This document shows positions 7,483 to 14,891 of a DNA stretch of 17,611 bases, piece after piece. Numbering within the stretch: the stretch's first letter is position 1; every line of letters begins with the position of its first letter. A program made the translations under genes and the position numbers. Source of the DNA: RGIG3009 sp045541305 (GTDB lineage Bacteria > Bacillota > Clostridia > Oscillospirales > Acutalibacteraceae); contig JAZQIV010000031.1 of assembly GCA_045541305.1 (NCBI GenBank), forward strand, positions 1 through 17,611, written 5' to 3'. The notes below the pieces were generated by a model. It ran no database searches. It had not been told where the DNA came from and saw only the letters and a program-made list of their open reading frames with translations.

Positions 7483-8850
7483 ATGAATATCCATGAATTT
7501 TATCAATCCTTACAAGGAAAAACCGTTGCGGTTTGCGGTATTGGGCGCAATAACCTGCCGGTGATTCTGCAGTTATTAGAGCACGGGGTATCGGTTATCG
7601 CGTGTGACAAGCGATCGCGAGAAGAACTGGGAGAGGCCGCGGCAACACTTGAGACCGCCGGTGCTGTGTTGCAGCTCGGGAAGCAGTATTTGGATTGTTT
7701 GGATGCACAGCTGATATTGCGCACACCCGGTATGAAGCCGTATCTGCCGCCTTTCATGAAAGCGCGTGCAGATGGAAAAACCGTTACCTCCGAAATGGAA
7801 CTGTTTTTCAAGTTATGTCCGTCCCCAATCTATGCGGTAACCGGCTCGGACGGAAAAACCACCACAACAACCGTAATTGCCGGGTTGTTGGCAGCGGCCG
7901 GCAAAACGGTTCACCTGGGCGGCAATATCGGAAGAGCACTATTGCCGATCATTGGGCAGGTGGAACCAAACCACACAGCGGTGGTGGAGCTTTCCAGTTT
8001 TCAATTGACCATGATGGAGCAAAGTCCGCATGTGGCGGTGGTAACCAACGTTGCTCCCAACCATTTAGATTGGCACACCGATATGCAGGAATATATCGAC
8101 GCAAAAAGGAACCTGGTTGCTCATCAGCAATCTACTGACCGTGCGGTTCTCAATGCGGATAATGAGATTACCGCATCGTTTGCCGCTAGTTGCTCGGGTG
8201 CAGTGTGGTATTTTTCGCGTAAGCATCCGGTGGAACGCGGTACCTATTTGGGGGAAGACGGGGTGCTTTACGGCACGGACGGCGTAAAAACCGTGCCGAT
8301 CTTGCCGGCTTGTGATATTCGCATTCCGGGTGTGCATAACGTTGAGAATTTTTTGGCGGCGTTTGCTGCTGTATGGGGTGAAGTACCCGTTGAGGTTATG
8401 GCAGACTATGCGCGAAACTTCAGCGGTGTGCCGCATCGCAGCGAATTGGTGCGTGAACGAAATGGTGTACGTTGGTACAACGATTCTATCGGCAGCAGCC
8501 CTTCCAGAACAATCGCCGGTTTACGTTCGTTTGATCGTAAGGTGATTTTGATTGCGGGCGGATACGATAAGCATATCCCGTACGATCCATTGGGCCCGGT
8601 TGCGAAGGATACGGTGAAAACCGCTATTTTGATGGGTGCTACCGCAGATGCTATTGAAACGGCCATACGCGCCGTTTCGGATTTACCTATCATCCGTGTG
8701 GCGAATATGGCGGAAGCGGTAAAAACGGCTGAAAAAACGGCAACTAACGGCGATATCGTATTCATGTCCCCGGCAAGTGCCAGCTTTGATATGTATACGA
8801 ATTTTGAAGAACGCGGCGATCATTTCAAACGGCTCGTTGCGGAATTGTAA
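7483..8850 (+). CDS. murD: UDP-N-acetylmuramoyl-L-alanine--D-glutamate ligase MurD
   Basis: Cytoplasmic Mur ligase that adds D-glutamate to UDP-MurNAc-L-Ala using ATP. The product is 455 residues from the chosen start, the normal length. Visible: the N-terminal Rossmann domain with VAVCGIGRNN, the ATP P-loop GSDGKTTTTT (about 121-130), GGNIG, the LSSFQL motif, NVAPNHLDWH with the metal/carbamyl-Lys region, VPHRSELV, the NDSIGSSPSRTIAGL segment with the Mur-ligase C-domain Asn-Asp, and LIAGGYDK near the end. The open frame extends to an ATG at 7453, but only the ATG at 7483 has a ribosome site (AAAAGGGTGG, 7465-7474), and from there the protein begins as typical MurD. It lies 39 bases after popT and nine bases before the first M42 peptidase, with no other Mur genes in view. 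Confidence 0.96.
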   Translation: MNIHEFYQSLQGKTVAVCGIGRNNLPVILQLLEHGVSVIACDKRSREELGEAAATLETAGAVLQLGKQYLDCLDAQLILRTPGMKPYLPPFMKARADGKTVTSEMELFFKLCPSPIYAVTGSDGKTTTTTVIAGLLAAAGKTVHLGGNIGRALLPIIGQVEPNHTAVVELSSFQLTMMEQSPHVAVVTNVAPNHLDWHTDMQEYIDAKRNLVAHQQSTDRAVLNADNEITASFAASCSGAVWYFSRKHPVERGTYLGEDGVLYGTDGVKTVPILPACDIRIPGVHNVENFLAAFAAVWGEVPVEVMADYARNFSGVPHRSELVRERNGVRWYNDSIGSSPSRTIAGLRSFDRKVILIAGGYDKHIPYDPLGPVAKDTVKTAILMGATADAIETAIRAVSDLPIIRVANMAEAVKTAEKTATNGDIVFMSPASASFDMYTNFEERGDHFKRLVAEL

Positions 8851-8859
8851 AGGTGTTTT

Positions 8860-9885
8860 GTGAATATGGAACTGAAAACAGTATTGCGCGATTTGTGTAT
8901 TGCTTGCGGTGTGAACGGATGTACAGAGGCTTCCGACGTAGCGAGTACCTTTTTGTCACGCTACACAAGCGACATTCACCGTGATGTGCTGGGAAATGTG
9001 TGGGGTGTTATCCCGTGTGGTAAACCGAAAGCACCGACTGTTTTGTTGGAAGCGCACATTGATGAGATCGGCTTTGTGGTAACGCAAGCGGATGAGTCGG
9101 GTTTCCTTCACGTGGATGCCTGCGGCGGGATCGATAACCGCGTGTTGTCATCGACGCCGGTAACGGTTCTCTGCGATCCGCCGATCAACGGGGTGTTCGG
9201 TGCCACACCGATTCACCTTTCCAAAGAAGATGCGCCCGCACCGAAATTAACCGAGCGGGTTATCGATATCGGCATACAAAACACACAGGTAGTACCCGTT
9301 GGAACGCACGTATCGTTTCGACCGCACTTCGAAGAGCTGCTGCAGGAACGTGTTTGCGCCAAAGCATTAGATAACCGCGCCGGTGTGGCGGCGATTTTGC
9401 GTGCCTTGGATCTGCTGCAGGATGGTGTTGTATCGGTCAACGTTGCCGTTGCCTTTTGCACGCAGGAGGAATTGGGACTTCGCGGTGCCAAAACTGCCGC
9501 TTTCTCGCTTCGCCCCGATGCCGCTTTGGTTGTGGATGTCAGTTTTGCCCACACACCGGATGCGGATAAAACACAATGCGGTGTGCTGGGTAAAGGCGCG
9601 ATGATCGGTATATCACCCGTATTGAATCGTGACATGACCGATAAACTGCAACGATTGGCAGTGCAGCAGAATATCGCATATCAATGGGAAGTTACCGGCA
9701 ACACAACAGGTACCGATGCCGATGTCATGAGCATTGTAGCTTCCGGAATTCCCACGGCACTGCTTTCGGTTCCGCTTCGGTATATGCACACACCCACAGA
9801 GATGGTAGCGCTTTCGGATGTGGAAGCGACCGCACAGCTGATGGCCGCATACATTCGCGAAGGGAAGGTGTCGACTTATGCATAA
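8860..9885 (+). CDS. M42-family metallo-aminopeptidase, first paralogue
   Basis: Cytosolic dinuclear-metal aminopeptidase of the M42 (TET/glutamyl aminopeptidase, formerly CelM/endoglucanase) family, 341 residues. All metal and catalytic residues are present: His in EAHIDEIGF, the bridging Asp in ALDNR (most members have DDR), the Glu-Glu pair in TQEELGLRGA (general base and ligand), Asp in VVDVSFAH, and the last His in YMHTPTEM. M42 enzymes assemble into tetrahedral dodecamers that trim peptides. The start is GTG at 8860, five bases after AAAGGTG; ATG at 8866 is a possible alternative. The end overlaps the second M42 gene by eight bases, so the two are probably made in a fixed ratio. Older database names (cellulase, endoglucanase) for this family are misleading. 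Confidence 0.92.
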   Translation: MNMELKTVLRDLCIACGVNGCTEASDVASTFLSRYTSDIHRDVLGNVWGVIPCGKPKAPTVLLEAHIDEIGFVVTQADESGFLHVDACGGIDNRVLSSTPVTVLCDPPINGVFGATPIHLSKEDAPAPKLTERVIDIGIQNTQVVPVGTHVSFRPHFEELLQERVCAKALDNRAGVAAILRALDLLQDGVVSVNVAVAFCTQEELGLRGAKTAAFSLRPDAALVVDVSFAHTPDADKTQCGVLGKGAMIGISPVLNRDMTDKLQRLAVQQNIAYQWEVTGNTTGTDADVMSIVASGIPTALLSVPLRYMHTPTEMVALSDVEATAQLMAAYIREGKVSTYA

Positions 9886-10912
9886 CACCATTCGGGATTT
9901 GTGTGCTCTTTCGGGTATTTCCGGTCAGGAATCCACCGTTAGGGAATATATTATTGCGCACTTGAGGCAGTCACCGGCGGTGCGCGAGATTCGTACGGAT
10001 GCGTTAGGAAATTGCATCGTTTCCTTAAAAGGTAAAAAAGTGGCACCACACTCGGTAGTATTTGCTGCACACATGGATGAAGTGGGCGGTATTGTAACCG
10101 GCGTCACCGATGAAGGTTTTTTACGCTTTGACGTTGTGGGCGGCATCACCAACGATGCGTTGTTTGGTAAAATTGTTTACGTGAACGGTCACGCCGGTGT
10201 GATCGGCGGGAAAGCAGTACACCATTGCACCGGCGAGGATAAAAACACCGTTCCTGCTCGTGCAAGCATGCTGATTGATATCGGTGCCGATTCACAAGAG
10301 GATGCACGAAAAATTGCTCGAGAAGGCGATGCGGTGGTCTTTTCTGCAGAGTGTTTTACCTTGGGCGATCACACGGTATGCGCCAAGGCGTTTGATGATC
10401 GCATCGGGTGTGCACTTCTGCTGGAGTTGGCCAAAGCCATTCCGGAATACGATATTACGTTGGTTTTCACGGCGCAGGAAGAGGTAGGAACACGTGGCGC
10501 TGCAACAGCCGCATTTGCGTTGCAGCCTGAAATCACCGTAGTGATTGATTCCACTACCGCTGCAGATTTGCCGGGTGTTTCAAAAGATAAACAAGTAACG
10601 GCGATGGGGAGTGGACCGGTGGTGTCGTTTATGGATCGTGGCACCATGTACGATCAAGTGTTGTACCATGAGATTCGTCGGCTGGCTGAGGAAAACGACA
10701 TTCCTACGCAAACCAAAACATCCGTTGCCGGCGGTAACGATTCGCGTGCATTCCAGTGCGCGGGTATCGGTTCACGCGTGGCGGCGATTTCGTTGCCTTG
10801 TCGCTATATCCACTCACCGTTGAGTGTGTATCGGAAAGAAGACGTAGAGAACACGTATCGTTTATTGGAAATTCTGCGCGGTTATTTGCCGTTGTGGGAG
10901 AATAACGTATGA
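9878..10912 (+). CDS. M42-family metallo-aminopeptidase, second paralogue
   Basis: Second M42 enzyme, 344 residues, clearly divergent from the one just upstream yet also complete: AAHMDEVGG, AFDDRIG with the canonical DDR, TAQEEVGTRGA with the catalytic Glu pair, VIDSTTAADLPG with the Asp ligand, and RYIHSPLSV with the last His. The ATG at 9878 is preceded by GGGAAGGTG inside the end of the first paralogue, and its stop overlaps the GNAT gene by four bases (ATGA at 10909-10912). The family trims amino-terminal residues from short peptides in the cytosol; the two paralogues may prefer different residues or co-assemble, which is an inference. Both copies look active, so this is not a decayed duplication. 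Confidence 0.93.
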   Translation: MHNTIRDLCALSGISGQESTVREYIIAHLRQSPAVREIRTDALGNCIVSLKGKKVAPHSVVFAAHMDEVGGIVTGVTDEGFLRFDVVGGITNDALFGKIVYVNGHAGVIGGKAVHHCTGEDKNTVPARASMLIDIGADSQEDARKIAREGDAVVFSAECFTLGDHTVCAKAFDDRIGCALLLELAKAIPEYDITLVFTAQEEVGTRGAATAAFALQPEITVVIDSTTAADLPGVSKDKQVTAMGSGPVVSFMDRGTMYDQVLYHEIRRLAEENDIPTQTKTSVAGGNDSRAFQCAGIGSRVAAISLPCRYIHSPLSVYRKEDVENTYRLLEILRGYLPLWENNV

Positions 10913-11625
10913 TTCGTTTGATAAATCATTCGTTACCAACAAACTTTGTTAGCGGTAACGAACCCGTATCCGGTCGTCTTTTAGCGTGGTGGAAAGCGTA
11001 TGCCGACACCGATTTCGCGCGTTTTTATGTAACGGAAAACGGCGGCTGTATCGGCATGATGGACGCGCAAGCTATCGTGTGTGCACCGCCTGAAGATCGG
11101 GAGGAAATCGGTGCGTTTTTAAAAATGCAACCGTTTCTTAGCAGAGTCTATACCACAATACCGAACGTTATAGGTGGCAAGGCGATAAGCTTTACAGCGA
11201 TGCGAGCGGAACACACACCCTCGAATACCGCTTTAACGGCACCGTCATTGCAGGAACTGTACGCGTTTTTGCAACCGTATTTTGCGGATTTACCGCCTTT
11301 TGAGCCATGGTATTTGGATGTGTCCTATCGGACACGGCACGGATTGTGTCGGCAGACGGTGGTGCAAGAGGATGACCAAATTGTTTCATCAGCTATGACG
11401 GTGGCAGAATGGGGAAGCGGTGCGTTGCTCGGCGGCGTTGCAACGCACCCGAACTTTCGCCGGCGTGGCTATGCGGCGCTTTGTGTGAACACCTTAACTG
11501 CCGCGTTGCAAAACGAGGGAAAAGCGGTTTGGATTTGCCCTTACAATGAAGCGGCGCATCGTTTATATCAATCGTTGGGTTTTCGGGATAGCGGTACGGT
11601 TACCGCAATTGAAAGGATGTATTAA
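10909..11625 (+). CDS. GNAT-family N-acetyltransferase
   Basis: Acetyl-CoA-dependent acetyltransferase of 238 residues whose acceptor is unknown. The GNAT fold is in the C-terminal third: VATHPNFRRRGYA (about 177-189) is motif A with the R-R-x-G-x-A pyrophosphate loop, followed by a helix and the NEAAHRLYQSLGF motif B. The first 150 residues have no recognisable signature, though their pattern (WYLDVSYRTRHG near 134-145) fits a degenerate N-terminal GNAT-like half. The ATG overlaps the preceding M42 stop, with GGGAG at 10896-10900. Its place after two aminopeptidases suggests a small-molecule, amino-acid or peptide substrate; this is inference only. Confidence 0.88.
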   Translation: MIRLINHSLPTNFVSGNEPVSGRLLAWWKAYADTDFARFYVTENGGCIGMMDAQAIVCAPPEDREEIGAFLKMQPFLSRVYTTIPNVIGGKAISFTAMRAEHTPSNTALTAPSLQELYAFLQPYFADLPPFEPWYLDVSYRTRHGLCRQTVVQEDDQIVSSAMTVAEWGSGALLGGVATHPNFRRRGYAALCVNTLTAALQNEGKAVWICPYNEAAHRLYQSLGFRDSGTVTAIERMY

Positions 11626-11628
11626 GTC

Positions 11629-12903
11629 GTGAGTTTATCATTTTTTGAGGTGGATTTTCGTTTACAAGAATTGTCGGATCGGGCACTCGCCAAAGCGCAA
11701 GCTATGTTTGCCGAAATTGATACCGTTACGGAATATAACCAGCAGAAAGTGTTATCCGCTTTCATTCGCCATAACGTGAGTGAAAGCCATTTCACCGCCA
11801 CCACCGGTTACGGCTACGGCGACCGTGGTCGTGATACCTTGGAGGAAGTGTTTGCAGATGTCATGGGCGCGGAGGATGCGCTGGTGCGGCACAGTATTTT
11901 GTGCGGTACGCACGCCATTACCTTGGCGTTATTTGGCGTATTGCGCCCCGGTGATACATTGCTGGCTGCTACCGGTACACCGTATGATACGTTGATCGGC
12001 GTGATTGGCGCAGACAAGCCCTCTGCCGGTTCTTTGACAGAATATGGGGTTGGATACCGTGAAGTCGCGCTGGTGGACGGTAAGCCGGATTTAAACGGCA
12101 TTACGGCCGCTTTGCGCGAAGATCCGTCGATTCGTGTGGTGCATATTCAACGTTCGCGCGGTTACGATCTGCGGCCGTCACTTTCGGTTGCTGCTATCGG
12201 TGAAATTGTCAAAGCAGTTCGTACCGTGCGTGATGACGTTGTGATCTTTACGGACAACTGCTACGGTGAGTTTGCGGAAAAGACCGAACCGACTGCGGTT
12301 GGTGTGGACTTAATGGCAGGTTCCCTTATTAAAAACCCAGGTGGCGGCATTGCCGAAAACGGCGGTTATATCTGCGGTCGTCGGGATTTGGTGGAGCAAT
12401 GCTCATATCGTATGACCACTCCCGGTCTCGGCAGGGAGGTAGGAGCTTCTTTGGGCCATAATCGCACGTTATTCATGGGCTTGTTCCATGCGCCGCACGT
12501 TGTTGGTGAAGCGCTCAAAACAGCGGTGTATGCCGCTTCCTTGTTTGAGTTGCTGGGATATACCTGCACGCCTGCCTCTACGGAAAAACGTGCCGATATC
12601 ATTCAAGCAATCTGCCTGAATAACGCGGAAGCTTTGATTGCTTTTTGCCAAGGTATTCAAAGCGGTGCACCTGTCGATGCCTTTGTGACGCCCGAACCGT
12701 GGGATATGCCCGGGTATGATAATCAGGTAATTATGGCGGCCGGTGCGTTTACGCTTGGTTCCTCCATTGAGCTGTCGGCCGATGCACCGTTGCGCGATCC
12801 TTTTGCCGTGTATATGCAGGGCGGTCTGAATTTCCATTCCGGAAAAATCGGTGTTTTACTGGCGGCGCAAAAGATGCTGAAAGAGAAAATTTTCCAGATT
12901 TAA
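11629..12903 (+). CDS. Methionine gamma-lyase family PLP protein (YnbB/'aluminium resistance' family)
   Basis: PLP-dependent protein of 424 residues belonging to the Pfam Met_gamma_lyase family, often named aluminium resistance protein; Bacillus YnbB is a homologue. Visible: the YGYGDRGRDTLEEVFA segment, HSILCGTHAITLALFGVLRPGD where the cofactor is held, TDNCYGEF with a likely PLP-ring Asp (D209), and GSLIKNPGGGI with the Schiff-base lysine K235. The true substrate is uncertain: the family name comes from weak similarity to Cys/Met metabolism enzymes, and C-S lyase activity should not be assumed. The start is GTG at 11629, three bases after the GNAT stop, with GAAAGGATG at 11611-11619. Last gene of the popT operon; no convincing terminator follows before the next promoter. 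Confidence 0.92.
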   Translation: MSLSFFEVDFRLQELSDRALAKAQAMFAEIDTVTEYNQQKVLSAFIRHNVSESHFTATTGYGYGDRGRDTLEEVFADVMGAEDALVRHSILCGTHAITLALFGVLRPGDTLLAATGTPYDTLIGVIGADKPSAGSLTEYGVGYREVALVDGKPDLNGITAALREDPSIRVVHIQRSRGYDLRPSLSVAAIGEIVKAVRTVRDDVVIFTDNCYGEFAEKTEPTAVGVDLMAGSLIKNPGGGIAENGGYICGRRDLVEQCSYRMTTPGLGREVGASLGHNRTLFMGLFHAPHVVGEALKTAVYAASLFELLGYTCTPASTEKRADIIQAICLNNAEALIAFCQGIQSGAPVDAFVTPEPWDMPGYDNQVIMAAGAFTLGSSIELSADAPLRDPFAVYMQGGLNFHSGKIGVLLAAQKMLKEKIFQI

Positions 12904-12922
12904 TTTTTTAAAGAAAATCCCC

Positions 12923-12951
12923 TTGCAAATTATTGGCTATTACGCTATCAT
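12923..12951 (+). promoter_or_regulatory. Promoter of the PssD/PssE-like pair
   Basis: -35 TTGCAA (12923-12928) and -10 TATCAT (12946-12951) are 17 bases apart in an AT-rich 105-base gap. Predicted start near 12958 and a leader of about 50 bases. Both boxes have one or two mismatches to consensus. Confidence 0.55.
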
Positions 12952-13008
12952 AGTAATGATATGGATGTTTTGGTGTAATGTTGTGGAACAAAGAAGGTGA
13001 AATTTGGG

Positions 13009-13479
13009 ATGAAGCGAGTACTTTTCATATCCAGTACGGGCGGTCACTTGTCGGAACTGTTGCAGTTAGAACCGCTCTTTTCAGAATATGATTCCTACAT
13101 CGTAACGGAAAAAACCAAGTCCAACATGGGGCTTGCGCAACGGTATCCCAATAAAGTCATGTTTTTGGTCTACGGAACCAAATCGCACCTTTTCACTTAC
13201 TTGTTCAAGTTCTTATACAACATTTTGAAATCGCTTTTCATCCTTTTAAAAATACGACCGCAGGTCGTTGTTACCACCGGCACTCATACGGCGGTGCCGA
13301 TGTGTTACCTTGCAAAGTTATTTGGCAAAAAAGTGATTTTCATTGAAACCTTTGCCAATCGCAAAACAAAAACCACTTCCGGCAAACTGGTTTATCCCAT
13401 TGCCGACGTCTTTATTGTGCAATGGGAATCCATGCTGGAGTTGTACCCAAAAGCAGTGTTTGGGGGTTGGATATATTGA
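13009..13479 (+). CDS. Alg14-like glycosyltransferase subunit (PssD/Cps14F type)
   Basis: Membrane-anchoring half of a two-subunit GT28-type glycosyltransferase; in exopolysaccharide pathways PssD/Cps14F recruits and activates the catalytic PssE/Cps14G, as Alg14 does for Alg13. The 156-residue product starts with LFISSTGGHLSELL, the acceptor-side GGH loop. A hydrophobic segment follows (about 61-83, LFKFLYNILKSLFILL), then VVTTGTHTAVP, and IETFANRKTKTTSGKLVYPIAD, FIVQW, all typical of this subunit. The open frame starts at GTG 12997, but this lies inside the AAGAAGGTG ribosome site, so ATG 13009 is preferred. Its stop overlaps the TTG start of the partner. The sugar and acceptor cannot be read from sequence. 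Confidence 0.87.
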   Translation: MKRVLFISSTGGHLSELLQLEPLFSEYDSYIVTEKTKSNMGLAQRYPNKVMFLVYGTKSHLFTYLFKFLYNILKSLFILLKIRPQVVVTTGTHTAVPMCYLAKLFGKKVIFIETFANRKTKTTSGKLVYPIADVFIVQWESMLELYPKAVFGGWIY

Positions 13480-13949
13480 TCTTAGTGACCTTGGGAACAA
13501 ATGATAAAAGCTTTGTTCGCTTAATTCAAGAGATTGAACGCTTGGTCATGGACGGCAAGATTCAAGAAGAAGTGGTTGTACAAGCCGGTTACACAAAATA
13601 TAAATCGGAACATTTGAAGGTGTTCGATTTAATTCCGATGGACCAATTCCAGGAACTGTTGGAAACATGCCGTTTGTTGATTACCCACGGCGGCGTCGGT
13701 ACGATCACGCAAGCCTTGCGTTCCGGGAAAAAAGTGATTGCCGTTCCGCGCTTGCAACAATATGGTGAGCACGTGAACGATCATCAGCTTCAAATCATTG
13801 AAAACTTTGCAGAATCCGGTTTCATTATTGCCGCATATCAGGTGGATCAGTTGGAATCTGCGTTGGATCAGGTTCCCGCGTTTGAGCCCAAGCAGTATGT
13901 CAGCAACACGGATAAAATGTTGGATTTGATACGGCAGAGTATCGGATAA
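13476..13949 (+). CDS. Alg13-like glycosyltransferase catalytic subunit (PssE/Cps14G type)
   Basis: Catalytic, UDP-sugar-binding half of the pair, 157 residues. It begins ILVTLGTNDKSF (the GT28 nucleotide-sugar strand and loop) and carries the hallmark ITHGGVGTITQALRSGKKVIAVPR donor-binding stretch, followed by GEHVNDHQ, as in MurG, Alg13 and PssE. The open frame extends upstream, but the family N-terminus and the ribosome site GGGGGTTGG (13462-13470) point to a TTG start at 13476, sharing TTGA with the stop of the Alg14-like gene. This is a classic translational-coupling junction for two subunits needed in equal amounts. A strong terminator follows at once, so the pair forms its own transcription unit. 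Confidence 0.88.
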   Translation: MILVTLGTNDKSFVRLIQEIERLVMDGKIQEEVVVQAGYTKYKSEHLKVFDLIPMDQFQELLETCRLLITHGGVGTITQALRSGKKVIAVPRLQQYGEHVNDHQLQIIENFAESGFIIAAYQVDQLESALDQVPAFEPKQYVSNTDKMLDLIRQSIG

Positions 13950-13954
13950 ACAGT

Positions 13955-13992
13955 CAGCACGGTATGGTTTATACCGTGCTGTTTTGTTTTTT
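13955..13992 (+). terminator. Rho-independent terminator after the glycosyltransferase pair
   Basis: An 11-bp stem, CAGCACGGTAT (13955-13965) with ATACCGTGCTG (13971-13981), has a five-base loop and is followed by TTTTGTTTTTT (13982-13992). It begins five bases after the stop codon. Confidence 0.95.
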
Positions 13993-13993
13993 G

Positions 13994-14022
13994 GCATATT
14001 TTCTCTTTGTGCACCGTATAGT
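13994..14022 (+). promoter_or_regulatory. Sigma-E-like sporulation promoter of spoIIID
   Basis: GCATATT (13994-14000), a good match to the sigma-E -35 element, lies exactly 14 bases before CGTATAGT (14015-14022), which matches five of eight positions of the CATACAHT -10 element. Bacillus spoIIID is sigma-E-dependent, so position and function agree. No sigma-A pair with acceptable spacing is present. Confidence 0.6.
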
Positions 14023-14052
14023 GTAAAGAACACGATTCGGTGGGGTGAGAGA

Positions 14053-14310
14053 ATGAACGGCACTGTTGAGGAGCGGGCAATTGAACTGGGTGAATACATT
14101 ATCGAAAATAAAACGACCGTCCGTGCGGCTGCAAAAAAATTTCATATTTCAAAATCAACTGTGCATAAGGATGTGGCGGATCGTCTTCAGTTTGTCAACC
14201 CACGGTTGTACGGTGAGGTTCGACAGATTCTGGAAATCAACAAAGCGCAACGTCACATTCGCGGTGGATTGGCAACCCGGGAAAAGTACAGACGCGAAGA
14301 GGATACATAA
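14053..14310 (+). CDS. spoIIID: Sporulation transcriptional regulator SpoIIID
   Basis: Small DNA-binding protein of 85 residues that, in Bacillus and Clostridium, acts in the mother cell after sigma-E to activate or repress later genes including those for sigma-K. The family signature is unmistakable: ERAIELGEYIIENKTTVR, then a helix-turn-helix AAKKFHISKSTVHKD (about 26-40), a second conserved stretch RLYGEVRQIL, and the basic tail RHIRGGLATREKY. The upstream reading frame is open to 13984, but ATG at 14053 has GGGGTGAG at the right distance and matches the family N-terminus. Monocistronic, with a sigma-E-like promoter and a hairpin one base after the stop. The usual Bacillus neighbours (spoIIQ, mbl) are not here. 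Confidence 0.95.
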   Translation: MNGTVEERAIELGEYIIENKTTVRAAAKKFHISKSTVHKDVADRLQFVNPRLYGEVRQILEINKAQRHIRGGLATREKYRREEDT

Positions 14311-14344
14311 AAAAGCCGTTCAGGAGCAATCCTGAACGGCTTTT
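14311..14344. terminator. Shared bidirectional terminator between spoIIID and pyrR
   Basis: A perfect 15-bp stem (14311-14325 with 14330-14344) has a GCAA tetraloop. AAAA on one end and TTTT on the other give a T-run in both directions. It abuts the spoIIID stop and overlaps the pyrR stop triplet (14343-14345) by two bases. Confidence 0.92.
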
Positions 14345-14888
14345 ATTCTGTCTTATCCAAAATGGCGACACCCATATCACCATCAATTTCCGGAACGTGT
14401 ACAGCAACGATCTCTCTGCGGGAGGTTGGCAGGTTTTTGCCGACAAAATCACCGCGGATAGGCAGTTCCCGATGACCGCGATCAATAAGGACGGCAAGCT
14501 GTATGCGCTGCGGACGCTCCTTCTTGATGACCGCTTCCAATGCGGCGCGAATCGTTCGTCCGGTGTAAATAACATCGTCCACCAATACAACGGTACGGTC
14601 TTTTACGGAAAAATCAATCTTGGTGGCATTCACGATCGGATCGGTGTTGAACCCGTCCAAATCATCGCGATACAAGGTAATATCCAGTGAGCCGACTTCC
14701 ACGTTGATATCGGAAAAAGAACGGATATTTTCCGCTAAGCGACGGGCAAGCGGCACACCGCGACGTTGAATGCCCAATAAACACAATGTATCGCAGCCGG
14801 CGTTCTTTTCCACAATTTCATGCGCCATACGCACCAACGTGCGTTTGACGGCGCTTTCATCCATGATGTGTGATTTTTCTGTCAGCAC
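14343..14888 (-). CDS. pyrR: PyrR, pyrimidine attenuation regulator / uracil phosphoribosyltransferase
   Basis: Bifunctional protein of 181 residues: it binds pyr mRNA leaders in response to UMP/UTP to promote termination, and also converts uracil and PRPP to UMP. The type I PRTase motif VVLVDDVIYTGRTIRAALEA is intact, with flexible-loop segment LDITLYRDDL and the PyrR-specific VLIDRGHRELPIRGDFVGKN. The start is GTG at 14888, with GAGGA about seven bases upstream and an N-terminus (HIMDESAVKRTL) that lines up with known PyrR. It follows the Cys-rich gene by three bases. No pyrB, pyrC or uraA gene and no PyrR-type attenuator is in the window, so it must act in trans; in Bacillus it heads the pyr operon instead. 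Confidence 0.95.
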   Translation of the reverse strand: MLTEKSHIMDESAVKRTLVRMAHEIVEKNAGCDTLCLLGIQRRGVPLARRLAENIRSFSDINVEVGSLDITLYRDDLDGFNTDPIVNATKIDFSVKDRTVVLVDDVIYTGRTIRAALEAVIKKERPQRIQLAVLIDRGHRELPIRGDFVGKNLPTSRREIVAVHVPEIDGDMGVAILDKTE

Positions 14889-14891
14889 GAT

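Noticed and set aside
8860..10912. Endoglucanase/cellulase assignment for the two M42 genes
   Set aside because: The name is a historical misannotation; all conserved residues are those of metallo-aminopeptidases.
12901..12922. Possible terminator after the methionine gamma-lyase family gene
   Set aside because: There is a short T-run but no stable stem, so read-through into the glycosyltransferase pair cannot be excluded and no terminator is called.
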